From NCBI GenBank assembly GCA_937925595.1, contig CALALQ010000045.1, positions 1 to 34,925 of the forward strand: DNA of 34,925 nucleotides. The letters run 5' to 3'. The position numbers and the translations under genes were made by a program. A model generated the notes under the pieces. That model was not told where the DNA came from. It made no database searches and saw only the letters and a list, made by a program, of their open reading frames with translations. Positions 15,436 to 23,079 of this stretch are shown in pieces (the first letter of the stretch is position 1; each line of letters starts with the position of its first letter). Origin of the DNA: an uncultured Demequina sp. GTDB lineage: Bacteria; Actinomycetota; Actinomycetes; Actinomycetales; Demequinaceae.

Positions 15436-16407
15436 ATGACGCCGCGCGATGAGAAGTCCTTGTTCGATCCGCGAGAGCTGCTGTCGGACGAGCAGTTGCA
15501 GGTGGAGATCGCCGAAGCACTGCACCCTGACGGTGGGCAACGCCATCCCGATCTCGACGCCGCGCGGCTGTGGCGAAGCGCTGAGGACGGAATGCTCGTC
15601 CGTGGCGTCAAGCCGCATTCAGCAGCCAAGTCCAAGTTGGTCAGCAAGAGCATCGACACGGTCACCACAGCCATGGCGGACAAGTGGTTCGCAACCAAGC
15701 ACGGGCTCGAATACCTTGAGCTCTACAGCGGTCCTGGTCGGCTGCTCGACGAGTGGACCGGCGAGGAACTGCCGGGCTCGCCCATGCAGGCGCTCGAAGT
15801 GCGCCGGCCGTTCAGTCGCTACCTGTTCAGCGACTACTCGGGCGAGTGCGTGGAGGCGCTGCGGACACGCGTCGGCGACCGCCCCGACGTGCGCGTCATC
15901 GAGGGCGATGCGAACAACCCCGCCCATCTCGAGCGGGTGGCCGATTTCCTGAACCCGAGAGCACTTCTGATCGTGTATCTGGACCCCGCCCGGCCGCGGG
16001 ATCTGCACTGGACCACCGTCGAAGCCCTCGCCCGGCGCTTTGAGTTCGCCGACTTGATCATCAACCTCCCGGTCAACAGCCTCATGCGGTCGATCCTCGG
16101 AGCGTCAAGCGGGGGCGTCATCGGCAGCGGCACGGCGGGCCGGTTTCTCAACCATCCAAGCCCCGTCGATCTGCTCGCGCGCACGCCCGCGGGCAAGCTG
16201 ATCGTGAGTGCGAGCATCACCGCGATCCGCGAGCACTACGACGAACAGCTCATGAGCCTCGGCTTCAAGAAGCCAGGCCGCAGGACCATCGAGTTCCCGG
16301 CGAACAATCCCTACTACGACGTGCTCTACGCCTCACGCCACGAGATGGGCGTCAAGCTCTGGGACCGCACCAACCCGCCCCCAGAACCGCCACCAAGGCT
16401 CTTCTGA
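15436..16407 (+). CDS. tcmP: Three-Cys-motif partner protein TcmP
   Basis: 323 residues. The family signature is clear: KSKLVSKSIDTVTTAM, then LEYLELYSGPGRL, a Rossmann-like glycine loop, then YLFSDYSGECVEAL, RVIEGDANN, IVYLDPARPRDLHW and NPYYDVLYASRH. TcmP is defined by its habitual neighbourhood with the DUF5131 three-Cys protein, present here about 1 kb upstream. The fold resembles an S-adenosylmethionine-dependent methyltransferase (DPAR in place of DPP), but its reaction is unknown. The start is the ATG at 15436. No strong ribosome site is visible; a separate promoter is likely because of the intervening reverse-strand gene. Confidence 0.9.
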   Translation: MTPRDEKSLFDPRELLSDEQLQVEIAEALHPDGGQRHPDLDAARLWRSAEDGMLVRGVKPHSAAKSKLVSKSIDTVTTAMADKWFATKHGLEYLELYSGPGRLLDEWTGEELPGSPMQALEVRRPFSRYLFSDYSGECVEALRTRVGDRPDVRVIEGDANNPAHLERVADFLNPRALLIVYLDPARPRDLHWTTVEALARRFEFADLIINLPVNSLMRSILGASSGGVIGSGTAGRFLNHPSPVDLLARTPAGKLIVSASITAIREHYDEQLMSLGFKKPGRRTIEFPANNPYYDVLYASRHEMGVKLWDRTNPPPEPPPRLF

Positions 16408-16467
16408 ACCACCAACGGAGCCGAACCCCGATGCCGTCGAAGTGGACGTAGTGTCGGTGGGAACGCC

Positions 16468-16645
16468 ATGGATCTTTTCGAACGCGAGAACAACGACGAC
16501 TGGAGTGCCGCCGCCGCTGGAGGCGCGCTGCTGGCGTACTCGATCACCATCGCCGAGGGCAGAGTGTCGGATGTCAGCGTGCGCGACTATCGCGCGGCCC
16601 ACCAGCGCCTGATGCGAGATCCGATGGCAAGCGAACGGCCGCGCC
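16468..16645 (+). pseudogene. Possible 5' fragment of an unknown gene cut by a left end
   Basis: A plausible start (ATG at 16468) gives MDLFERENNDDWS, followed by AGGALLAYSITIAEG and DYRAAHQRL. This is protein-like for about 60 residues, then runs straight into the decayed left-end repeat at 16646. It is either the beginning of a gene truncated when an element inserted or a chance frame after tcmP. I do not recognise it. Confidence 0.3.
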
Positions 16646-16733
16646 GCGGAGAGTTTCCACGAAGTCCCGAGAGTCCGGTTCTGGCGCGCGTTCAGGACTT
16701 CAGCCGCGGGTGCCCCACACACGTGCGGGCCGG
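16646..16733. repeat. Decayed third left end (LE-B)
   Basis: GCGGAGAGTTTCCACGAAGT resembles the left-end starts at 5473 and 19140, and CCCCACACACGTGC recurs at the matching distance (about 70 bp). The centre has drifted. No right-end sequence precedes it, so any neighbouring element end has been lost. It is followed, like the others, by leftward cargo and a copy of the 370-residue gene. Confidence 0.55.
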
Positions 16734-16835
16734 GATCTTGCATACCGCATCCTGTGGTGACGTCCGGGAGCGAGTTCGTGGTCCGTGGGCCTCGACCGTA
16801 CGTGCGCGGCTACTTCGACGCAGCGGTCGGTGGTT

Positions 16836-17363
16836 TTACACGTCTCCCCAGAGCTCGACGAGGTCTGGACGATCCGGTATGTCGCGAACGTCGTCAAGTC
16901 CGATGCGCTCGCAGAGCTTCAAGCTTTTCTCGTTCCGTCGATCGGCCCGAGCGAAGGTCACTGGATGCCGTTTCCGTTGCAGCATGTCGGTGATCAGCGC
17001 TTCGAACATGAAGTGTCCGAGGGTGATCGGTTGGTCTTCGGTCTCGACGAGCGTGCCGCGCGCCGCGAGGTCGACGGCGATCACCTCGATATAGCTGATC
17101 GTGACTTGGACAACTCGAGGTTCGATGTGATGTGCGCCCACGGCGATCAGGCGTTCATCTGGTCGATGGAACGTCAGAAGCAGCCGGGGATCCAGAGCCG
17201 GGAGTTGGGGCCACAGGTAGCGCCGTGGCAAGGGGCCGCGGATTTGCTGCTCGACTTCGTCTTCCCAGGGTTCGCCGCGCGAGCAGCGGAACGCGGCGAG
17301 TGTTGTCAGGTCGTCTGAGCGGGCGGCGCGGACTCGCAGATCCGCCGGGTCGAGGGTCTTCAA
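16836..17363 (-). CDS. GNAT-like acetyltransferase
   Basis: About 175 residues if it starts at the TTG at 17363, which overlaps the stop of the upstream gene (TTGA) as in coupled genes; a longer frame to 17468 would run inside that gene. The region VTISYIEVIAVDLAARG, then FEALITDMLQ, and ADRRNEKSLKLCERIGL is the typical GNAT progression (central strand, cofactor helix, final RNxxSxxxxexxGf). It probably uses acetyl-CoA; the acceptor is unknown. Together with the 268-residue protein it forms a two-gene unit in the variable slot next to a left end, which resembles a toxin-antitoxin or defence pair, but that is inference. Confidence 0.75.
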   Translation of the reverse strand: MKTLDPADLRVRAARSDDLTTLAAFRCSRGEPWEDEVEQQIRGPLPRRYLWPQLPALDPRLLLTFHRPDERLIAVGAHHIEPRVVQVTISYIEVIAVDLAARGTLVETEDQPITLGHFMFEALITDMLQRKRHPVTFARADRRNEKSLKLCERIGLDDVRDIPDRPDLVELWGDV

Positions 17364-18166
17364 TCCTCGATGGTGATCGGGACGCGCGGCCGGCGGATGG
17401 TGTGTCTTGGCTCGGCGAGGCGCGCGAGCGCGTACGCGATGCCATCGTCGTTGAGGACAGTTCCCCAAGGGGTGCCGTACAGGTCGACGGCGGGCTCATC
17501 GGAGCTGTCCTTGGCGTCGGAGCCTGCGATCTCGACCGCGGGTTCCACCGTGAGGCGGAGCTCTCCGCGATCGTACTCCCACCAGGCGGTGACGGCGGTT
17601 CCTTTTGCTGCTGCCACGCCGCGGTCACGCAGCATTTGGGCGGGCACGGGCATCGGGACCTTGCCCTCGTCGAGGGTCACGAACGCGAACGGATCATCAA
17701 GTTTGGTGACATGGCCGTGCATGACCGTGGTCTGCGACAGCGATTGCAGCTCGCGGCGTGCGGCGGCGATCTGTCGACTGACCGCAGCGAGGTCCTTTGC
17801 CAAATCCGGACGTGAAAGCGCGGCGGCCAAGCCCTCGTACGTGCCGCTGGCAAGTGTCCCGGACACTCGCTCGATCAAGCGTCGCATCGCGCTTGAGCGT
17901 TCGATGCGCCCCGCCCGCTCTGCGAGCTGGTGCGCGAGCTCGAGCTGCTTGAGTCGAACGGCGCGGGCGGCGTCACGATTGATGGCGCAGTAAACGTGAA
18001 CCGACCCTCCTAGGCGTCCACCCGCAGCGCGAACCGGCGCCTCGATGCCCTCCGAAACGGCCTGCTTGCTGCGGAGCGTCCGCATAGCCGAGTCGGGCGT
18101 CTTCGACTGCGAGGTATACGCGCGTACGATCTCGCGTTTGGTGACGATCGGCACCTCCAGAAGCAT
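17360..18166 (-). CDS. Unknown 268-residue protein coupled to the GNAT gene
   Basis: 268 residues with no recognised domain. The N-terminal third is basic with repeated short helices. Residues about 85-145 look like a helical coiled segment (AERAGRIERSSAMRRLIERVSG and onward, broken by Gly). Then comes a beta-rich part: GHVTKLDDPFAFVTLDEGK, a V-rich stretch and TAVTAWWEYDRGELRLTVEP. Its stop overlaps the putative start of the GNAT gene by four bases, so the two proteins probably work together. It could be an antidote, regulator or sensor for the GNAT protein. The neighbouring hairpin at 18223 ends the 370-residue gene remnant upstream on the same strand. Confidence 0.7.
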   Translation of the reverse strand: MLLEVPIVTKREIVRAYTSQSKTPDSAMRTLRSKQAVSEGIEAPVRAAGGRLGGSVHVYCAINRDAARAVRLKQLELAHQLAERAGRIERSSAMRRLIERVSGTLASGTYEGLAAALSRPDLAKDLAAVSRQIAAARRELQSLSQTTVMHGHVTKLDDPFAFVTLDEGKVPMPVPAQMLRDRGVAAAKGTAVTAWWEYDRGELRLTVEPAVEIAGSDAKDSSDEPAVDLYGTPWGTVLNDDGIAYALARLAEPRHTIRRPRVPITIED

Positions 18167-18222
18167 GCTTAGATCTTAGCACCGACACGGCGTTTTGCGC
18201 AACCGGTAGCGGTAGCCGATGC

Positions 18223-18262
18223 CGGCGGTCTGACAACAGACGAGCACGCTGCCAGACCGCCG
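18223..18262 (-). terminator. Conserved hairpin after the third (remnant) copy of the 370-residue gene
   Basis: CGGCGGTCTG pairs perfectly with CAGACCGCCG across a 20-base loop. It holds the same position and core (GGTCTG/CAGACC) as the hairpins at 7331 and 24503, although the gene it once served is now a fragment. Confidence 0.6.
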
Positions 18263-18269
18263 GTTCGGA

Positions 18270-18583
18270 TCAGGCCGCGCGCGGGAGTTGGACGCCGATC
18301 TGTCGAGCTCGATCGACGGAACCTACTGCTCGATGGCAAGGGGTTGGTGATCGGCGCGGTTGCGCGTGTGCTCCTTGACCAGCGTCTCGCCGTCGCCGAG
18401 TTCGACACCGCGAGCGCGAGCGTTGGCCACTGTCTGCGCGCTGTTTCTGGCCGTTGGGGAGGCGACGCACGAACGGGCGCACATATGCGCTGGCGCAACG
18501 GAGCTGCTGCGAAGGTTCGTCGAGTCGCGCCGCCGGATCGCGATCGACGGGTCGCGCGGCGATCTCGCCAGCTCGCAGAGCAC
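18270..18583 (-). pseudogene. C-terminal remnant of a third 370-residue gene copy
   Basis: The minus strand encodes RPFVRRLPNGQKQRAD, the shifted middle, and a final QLPRAA, corresponding to roughly the last 100 residues of the intact copies at 7373 and 24545. The frame is broken, and the gene is cut at about 18583, where it joins the 3' part of the right-end gene. It marks the position of the conserved 370-residue gene in a third element copy. Confidence 0.8.
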
Positions 18584-18943
18584 GACGGAGAAGCAGCCGC
18601 CGAAGCCATCGCCGCCGTCGTAACCGAGCGACGAGACGCAGGCCTGCCGGAACTGCCGATCGCTCCCTCGAACATGGCGTTCACCGCGACCGGCCGGGTG
18701 ACGGGCGCTCGAGCACACATCCGTGACTGGGACCGCGAGAAGCTGATCGCCGGCATGGCGCTCGCAGTCGAGATCCTCGGACCGGGCGCCCAGCTCGATC
18801 AGCGGTCCCTCAAACGCATCGCTGCCGAGCGACGCGACCTGCCGATCCCGTCCTACTCGACCGTCAACCGGCACCTACGCCGGCACTACCCTGATGACAC
18901 CTGGGAGCAATGGCGTCGCGAGGCTCATGAGCGCGCCCGCTGA
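18584..18943 (+). pseudogene. 3' remnant of the right-end repeat-protein gene
   Basis: The 120 C-terminal codons are identical to the end of the intact gene at 31965-33089, through to the TGA, and the flanking DNA continues the match for about 190 bp. Upstream, the sequence switches abruptly to the 370-residue gene remnant on the other strand at a CGACG microhomology. The fragment lacks its own start and is probably not expressed as a functional protein. Confidence 0.85.
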
Positions 18944-19074
18944 ACCCACACGCCCCGCCCGCAGCTTCAGTTCTCCCACACACCGCATGATTTGGCTCTG
19001 CCACGCCGTTTGCGGCGGGAGCGCGCTGCCGCAAACAGACGCGCACTCCTAATCGCGAACCGCTCCCGGAAGAC

Positions 19075-19100
19075 AAAAGGCCTGCGTTTGCAGGCCTTTT
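19075..19100. terminator. Bidirectional hairpin terminator inside right end 1
   Basis: AAAAGGCCTGC pairs with GCAGGCCTTTT across a GTTT loop, giving a T-run on both strands, the classical form of a two-way intrinsic terminator. The same structure is at 33222-33247. It shields the element end from transcription from either side. Confidence 0.85.
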
Positions 19101-19105
19101 ACCCG

Positions 19106-19134
19106 ACTTCTTGGAACTGTTCTTGGAACTGTCC
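19106..19134. repeat. Right end RE1 with tandem TTCTTGGAACTG
   Basis: Two tandem copies of (T)TCTTGGAACTG followed by TCC. The same sequence stands at 33253-33281. ACTTCTTGGAACT is the reverse complement of AGTTCCAAGAAGT in the abutting left end at 19145-19157, so two elements meet here head to tail. The tandem 12-mers look like recombinase binding sites. Confidence 0.7.
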
Positions 19135-19139
19135 CAGGT

Positions 19140-19238
19140 GGGAGAGTTCCAAGAAGTAGCTTCGGCCCTGCAAATCGCGGTCGGCAGAGGCCCACTTCGG
19201 GCTTCCCACACACGTGCCGACCGGAAAACAACACACAG
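19140..19238. repeat. Left end LE2 of the second element
   Basis: Starts GGGAGAGTTCCAAGAAGT and shares about 100 bp with LE1 (5473), including TGCAAATCGCGGTC and CCCACACACGTGCCGAC. It directly follows RE1, with only CCAGGTG-like junction bases between. Confidence 0.7.
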
Positions 19239-19556
19239 GCCGGATCAGAATGCGGTCCGATCTTCATCATGGCATGCGAGCGCCGAGCGCGGCCACGGAC
19301 GTCGACAGGAGGGCTCGGCGCACGTGCATGTTCGAGGACTGACGTACTCGCCGGCGTGGTTGCCCCGTGCCCTCTGCTGTTGGGCCCACCCTCTAAGGTT
19401 CGCTCGCGCCCGCATGATCGAAGGGCGCGACGTACCCAAAGCTGGGAACGACGGTCTGATCTGGCCCCACTGCGACGGCTTGATCTGGCCCCACTTCGTC
19501 CGATCGTTGGCTGACGATCCGGCGCTCATCGAGCGCGGAACGGAGGCCGGCAGGAA

Positions 19557-21095
19557 GTGGGATCCAGAGTGGAGTTGTTCGAGCAGATCAGACGCGATCG
19601 CGAGCGTGAGGGCTTGTCGATCCGGGCGCTCGCGGCCCGGCACGGCGTGCATCGCCGCGCGGTCCGGCAAGCGCTGGCGTCGCCGTTGCCGCCGGTCAGA
19701 CGGACGCCGGCGCATCGGCCCGCGCCGAAGCTGGGTGAGTACCGCGAGCTGATCGACGAGTGGCTGCTCGCGGATCTGCGGGCGCCGCGCAAGCAGCGGC
19801 ACACCGCGAAGCGGATCTGGCGGCGTCTGGTTGATGAGCATGGCGTGCAGGTGGCCGAGACGACGGTGCGCGACCACGTCCGCAAGCGCCGACGCGAACT
19901 CGGGCACGCCCCGCGCGAGGTCTTCATCCCGCAGGCCCACGCGCCTGCGGTGACCGCTGAGGTCGACTGGGGCGAGGCGGAGATTGACTTGGCGGGAGCG
20001 CGAACGCGGGTGCATCTGTTTTTGATGCGCTCGTGCTTTTCGGGCGCGGCGTTCAGCATGGCCTCGCCCGTGGAAACCCAGCAGGCGTTCTTGGAAGGGC
20101 ACGCGCACGCGTTCGAGTGGTTTGACGGCGTCTTCGCCGAAGTCCGCTACGACAACCTGAGCTCGGCGGTCAAGCAGGTCCTCAAGGGCCGCCGGCGGGT
20201 TGAGAGCGACCGGTTCATCGCGCTGCGCTCGCATTACTTGTTCGAGTCGTTGTTCACCACGCCGGGTCTGGAGGGCGCGCACGAGAAGGGCGGCGTCGAG
20301 GGCGAGGTCGGGCGTTTTCGCCGCAACCATCTGGTCCCCGTCCCGGCCGTCGGCTCGATCGCCAAGCTCAACCTGCTGTTGCGCGAGGCCTGCGAGCGCG
20401 ATCTCTCCCGCCAGATCCAGGGCCGCTCAATCACGGTCGGCGACCAGTTTGCGATCGAGCGGCCCATGTTGCGGGCCCTGCCGGACGAGGGCGCGTTCGA
20501 CGCCAGCGAGACCACGACCGTCCGCGTCGACGCCAAGGCGCTCGTCACAGTCCGCCAGAACCGCTACAGCGTCCCGGTCGCGCTCGCGGGCTTGCGGGTC
20601 GACGCCCGCATCGGCGCCGCCGAAATCATCGTCAGCCATCGCGGAGCGGTGGTCGCGCGCCACGAGCGGCTGCACGGGCGCTTCGGGACCAGTGCTCAGC
20701 TTGATCACTATCTCGAGCTGCTGGCGCGCAAGCCGGGCGGGCTGGAACGCTCGCTGCCGCTCGCCCAAGAGCGCGAGCGCGGCGCCTGGCCCGGCTGCTT
20801 CGATGAGCTCTGGAGCGCGTTGCGCGAGCGCTACGGCGCCTCAGAAGCCGCCCGGCAGATAGTCGACGTGCTCCTGCTTGTTCGCGAGCATGGGCCCGCC
20901 CGCGTCGAACTGGCGGTCCGCGGCACGCTCGCCGCCGGCGCGATCGATGGCCGGGCCGTCGCCGTTCTGGCCAGGCGCAGCGCCCCACAGCCGTCGCCGC
21001 CGCCACTACGCAATCTCGATGCGCGCCTGGCCGCGCACGACCGTCCCGAACCTGAGCTGGCCGACTACGACGCGCTGATCGACGGCATCCGATGA
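19557..21095 (+). CDS. istA: IS21-family transposase IstA
   Basis: 512 residues. The N-terminal helix-turn-helix is SIRALAARHGVHRRAVRQAL. The DDE catalytic core has Asp in VTAEVDWGEAEID, Asp in VRYDNLSSAV and Glu in GAHEKGGVEGEVG. A C-terminal beta-rich domain (RQNRYSVPVALAG) completes the family plan. It cuts and joins the IS ends. The stop overlaps the ATG of istB by four bases (ATGA), the usual coupling. The GTG at 19557 or 19569 is the start; AGGA lies shortly before. Confidence 0.96.
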   Translation: MGSRVELFEQIRRDREREGLSIRALAARHGVHRRAVRQALASPLPPVRRTPAHRPAPKLGEYRELIDEWLLADLRAPRKQRHTAKRIWRRLVDEHGVQVAETTVRDHVRKRRRELGHAPREVFIPQAHAPAVTAEVDWGEAEIDLAGARTRVHLFLMRSCFSGAAFSMASPVETQQAFLEGHAHAFEWFDGVFAEVRYDNLSSAVKQVLKGRRRVESDRFIALRSHYLFESLFTTPGLEGAHEKGGVEGEVGRFRRNHLVPVPAVGSIAKLNLLLREACERDLSRQIQGRSITVGDQFAIERPMLRALPDEGAFDASETTTVRVDAKALVTVRQNRYSVPVALAGLRVDARIGAAEIIVSHRGAVVARHERLHGRFGTSAQLDHYLELLARKPGGLERSLPLAQERERGAWPGCFDELWSALRERYGASEAARQIVDVLLLVREHGPARVELAVRGTLAAGAIDGRAVAVLARRSAPQPSPPPLRNLDARLAAHDRPEPELADYDALIDGIR

Positions 21096-21874
21096 CGGTC
21101 AACGCGAAGACCGCGGCGCTGGAAGCGCTGATCGAGGCGCACGCCACCGAACTCAAGCTGCCGACGGTCAAGCGCCGCTTCCGCGCTCTGGCGGCCGAGG
21201 CCGTTCGCGAGCAGCAGACCCCGACCGCCTACCTCGCCGCGCTGCTGGAAGCTGAGCACCAGGAACGCGCCGAGCGACGCGAACGACGCCGGCTCATCGA
21301 CGCGCGCTTCCCGGCCATCAAGCGCCTGGAAGAGTTCCAGTTCGCCGACAACCCCAAGGTCCCGCAGGCCACGATCGCCGCGCTGGCCGAGGGGTCCTGG
21401 ATCGCCGATCGCGAGAGCGTGATCTTCGTCGGCGACTCAGGCACCGGCAAGACCCACCTGGCGACCGCGCTCGCCGTTCAGGCCTGCCAGCACGGCCGGC
21501 GCGTTCGCTTCACCACGCTCACCGCGCTGGCCAACGAGCTCCAAGAAGCCGAAAGCCGCCGCGAGCTCGCCCGCGTCGTCGGCCGCTACGCCCGCACCGA
21601 GCTTGTCGTCCTGGACGAACTCGGCTATCTCGCGTTGCCCGACGGCGCCGCCGAGCTGGTCTTCCAAGTGCTCTCCGAACGCCACGAACGCGGCTCGCTG
21701 ATCGTCACCACCAACCTGCCCTTCGGCGAATGGACCAAGGTGTTCCCCGACGCCCGCCTAGCCAAAGCCGTCGTCGATCGGCTCACCCACCGCGCGCACA
21801 TCATCGACACCGGCACCGAGTCCTGGCGCTTCCGCCACGGCCTCAAACGCACACGCCGATCCGGAGCCGCCTAG
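21092..21874 (+). CDS. istB: IS21-family helper ATPase IstB
   Basis: 260 residues. An AAA+ ATPase with Walker A GDSGTGKTHLATAL, Walker B LVVLDELGYL and sensor region LIVTTNLPFGEW, all typical of IstB/DnaC-like proteins. An N-terminal helical part (about 1-90) contacts IstA or DNA. It selects the target and activates IstA. Full length, and the frame is intact. Confidence 0.96.
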   Translation: MTVNAKTAALEALIEAHATELKLPTVKRRFRALAAEAVREQQTPTAYLAALLEAEHQERAERRERRRLIDARFPAIKRLEEFQFADNPKVPQATIAALAEGSWIADRESVIFVGDSGTGKTHLATALAVQACQHGRRVRFTTLTALANELQEAESRRELARVVGRYARTELVVLDELGYLALPDGAAELVFQVLSERHERGSLIVTTNLPFGEWTKVFPDARLAKAVVDRLTHRAHIIDTGTESWRFRHGLKRTRRSGAA

Positions 21875-22047
21875 CTCCCAGCGGGACACGCACCACGCTT
21901 TCTCAGCTTCGCCGGCTACGCCGGCTCAGGGACACAATCAGGCAAAATCACAACCAACAACAACCGACGGCAGATGGGGCCACTTCAAGCCGTCGCGCCG
22001 GGGCCAGCGCAAGCCGTCGTTCTCAAAAGCAAAGACAGGACTCATTG

Positions 22048-22461
22048 ATGTCGGAGGAGCAAGTCGTCGGCGTGGAGCTAGGCGCATCGGTACCGGTGGG
22101 GAGCCAGAGAGTGGCCTACGGCGGTGTACCGGCGCGCCCCGGCGAGCTACTCGATCAGGCGCTTGCAGCTCAGAAGCGCGGACACGGAGTCGAGTGGACG
22201 GCCGCCTGGTTCTTCCTTGAAGGCGACAGCGAGTTCGTGGCACTCGAGGTGACGTACCGGTCCCCGTTCATTGGACTAGGCCGCTACATCTTTGGGCGTC
22301 CGAGCCACGACCACGCGCTGCGTGCAGCCGCCGACTCAGAAGTCGTCTTGCTCGCGCAGACTGGCGCGTCGAATGACTTAGCCCTCGACGACGCGCTGGT
22401 GCTCGATGGCGTTCCCGGACAACAGCTCGCCAACTGGCTTCGAACTGGCCGACCGTCGTAG
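22048..22461 (+). CDS. Hypothetical protein (137 aa)
   Basis: 137 residues from the ATG at 22048 with AGGA seven bases before it. Acidic, soluble, no recognised domain; contains WTAAWFFLEGDSEFVALEV and a hydrophobic VVLLAQT segment. The IS21 element inserted just 22 bp upstream of the start, between it and the element's left end. It is probably cargo. Composition is protein-like, but I cannot name a role. Confidence 0.5.
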   Translation: MSEEQVVGVELGASVPVGSQRVAYGGVPARPGELLDQALAAQKRGHGVEWTAAWFFLEGDSEFVALEVTYRSPFIGLGRYIFGRPSHDHALRAAADSEVVLLAQTGASNDLALDDALVLDGVPGQQLANWLRTGRPS

Positions 22462-22592
22462 TGATCCGAAACTCGTTCCCGCCCCCTGGTCTCCGCGGAG
22501 TCCTTCGCCGCAGGAGAACTTCGCTTGTACATCAGATGGGATGACCATCCCGTCATGGTGCCTTCGCGGAGGCGGTGACTGCAACGGTTTGC

Positions 22593-22946
22593 TTAGGCTG
22601 ATAGCTGCGTTGGCAACGCGGTCAGCCGAGTCGCGCACCACTGCCGGGAAAGGTCGGTGCCGCACAGAAACGCATTGATGGATGCAACTCGACGGTCCGT
22701 CTCTGCCCGGAGCTCCTCTTTGTCGAGAAGCTCGCGCTCAGCGCGCATCTCAACCACGATTGCTTCGACGGTGGCGACGTGGAGCGAGATGGTCCCGTTG
22801 TCTTCGGCGGCTTGAAGCGCGGACTGCGTCGCGGGCGATGAGTCCCAAGTCCGCAGCATGACGTCCCAGACGCATTCGGTCGGAGGCGGTCCGGGAACTT
22901 CGAAGACCGAGATTGTTGTGGGGGCATATTTGTGCACGTAGAGCAT
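22593..22946 (-). CDS. Hypothetical protein (117 aa)
   Basis: 117 residues, possibly real. Protein-like text such as YAPTTISVFEVPGPPP and a helical, charged stretch VVEMRAERELLDKEELRAETDRR, with a GAGG just before the ATG at 22946. No domain is recognised. It lies downstream of the TIR gene on the same strand with a 133-bp gap and may be its partner or unrelated. Confidence 0.4.
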   Translation of the reverse strand: MLYVHKYAPTTISVFEVPGPPPTECVWDVMLRTWDSSPATQSALQAAEDNGTISLHVATVEAIVVEMRAERELLDKEELRAETDRRVASINAFLCGTDLSRQWCATRLTALPTQLSA

Positions 22947-23079
22947 GGCCTCGAGCTTGCACGGCCAGCTTCGGCGCTGCCGGGTTTCGGGGAGCCACGC
23001 TCAGCACATGCTCTGGGCCGAGACCGTGTCGCAGGTGGGTGAGCAGGAGCCGGGAGTAGAAGCCTCTTCTCGCTCGCCC

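Larger units (their letters stand above)
5473..19134. mobile_element. Element 1: composite integrative element, left part of the island
   Basis: Bounded by LE1 at 5473 and by right end RE1 at 19106-19134, immediately followed by the left end of the next element. It holds the MerR-like regulator with partner, 370-residue gene copy 1, the short Argonaute pair, Uma2 and transposase remnants, DUF3883, DUF5131/TcmP, the GNAT pair, a 370-residue gene remnant and a right-end gene remnant. A decayed extra left end at 16646 suggests it is itself a fusion of two elements. No known integrase is present. Boundaries rest on repeats seen in the sequence; mobility is inferred. Confidence 0.6.
19443..22025 (+). 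mobile_element. Intact IS21-family insertion sequence
   Basis: 2583 bp beginning TG and ending CA, flanked on both sides by AAAGC (19438-19442 and 22026-22030), a 5-bp target duplication. Each end holds two repeats of the type GACGGCTTG-N2-CTGGCCCC (left TGGGAACGACGG, right TGAGAACGACGG in reverse), as is typical for the multiple terminal repeats of IS21. It contains istA and istB in the usual overlapping order. The insertion lies 22 bp upstream of the gene at 22048, so it may affect that gene's expression. The clean duplication indicates a fairly recent event. Confidence 0.95.
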
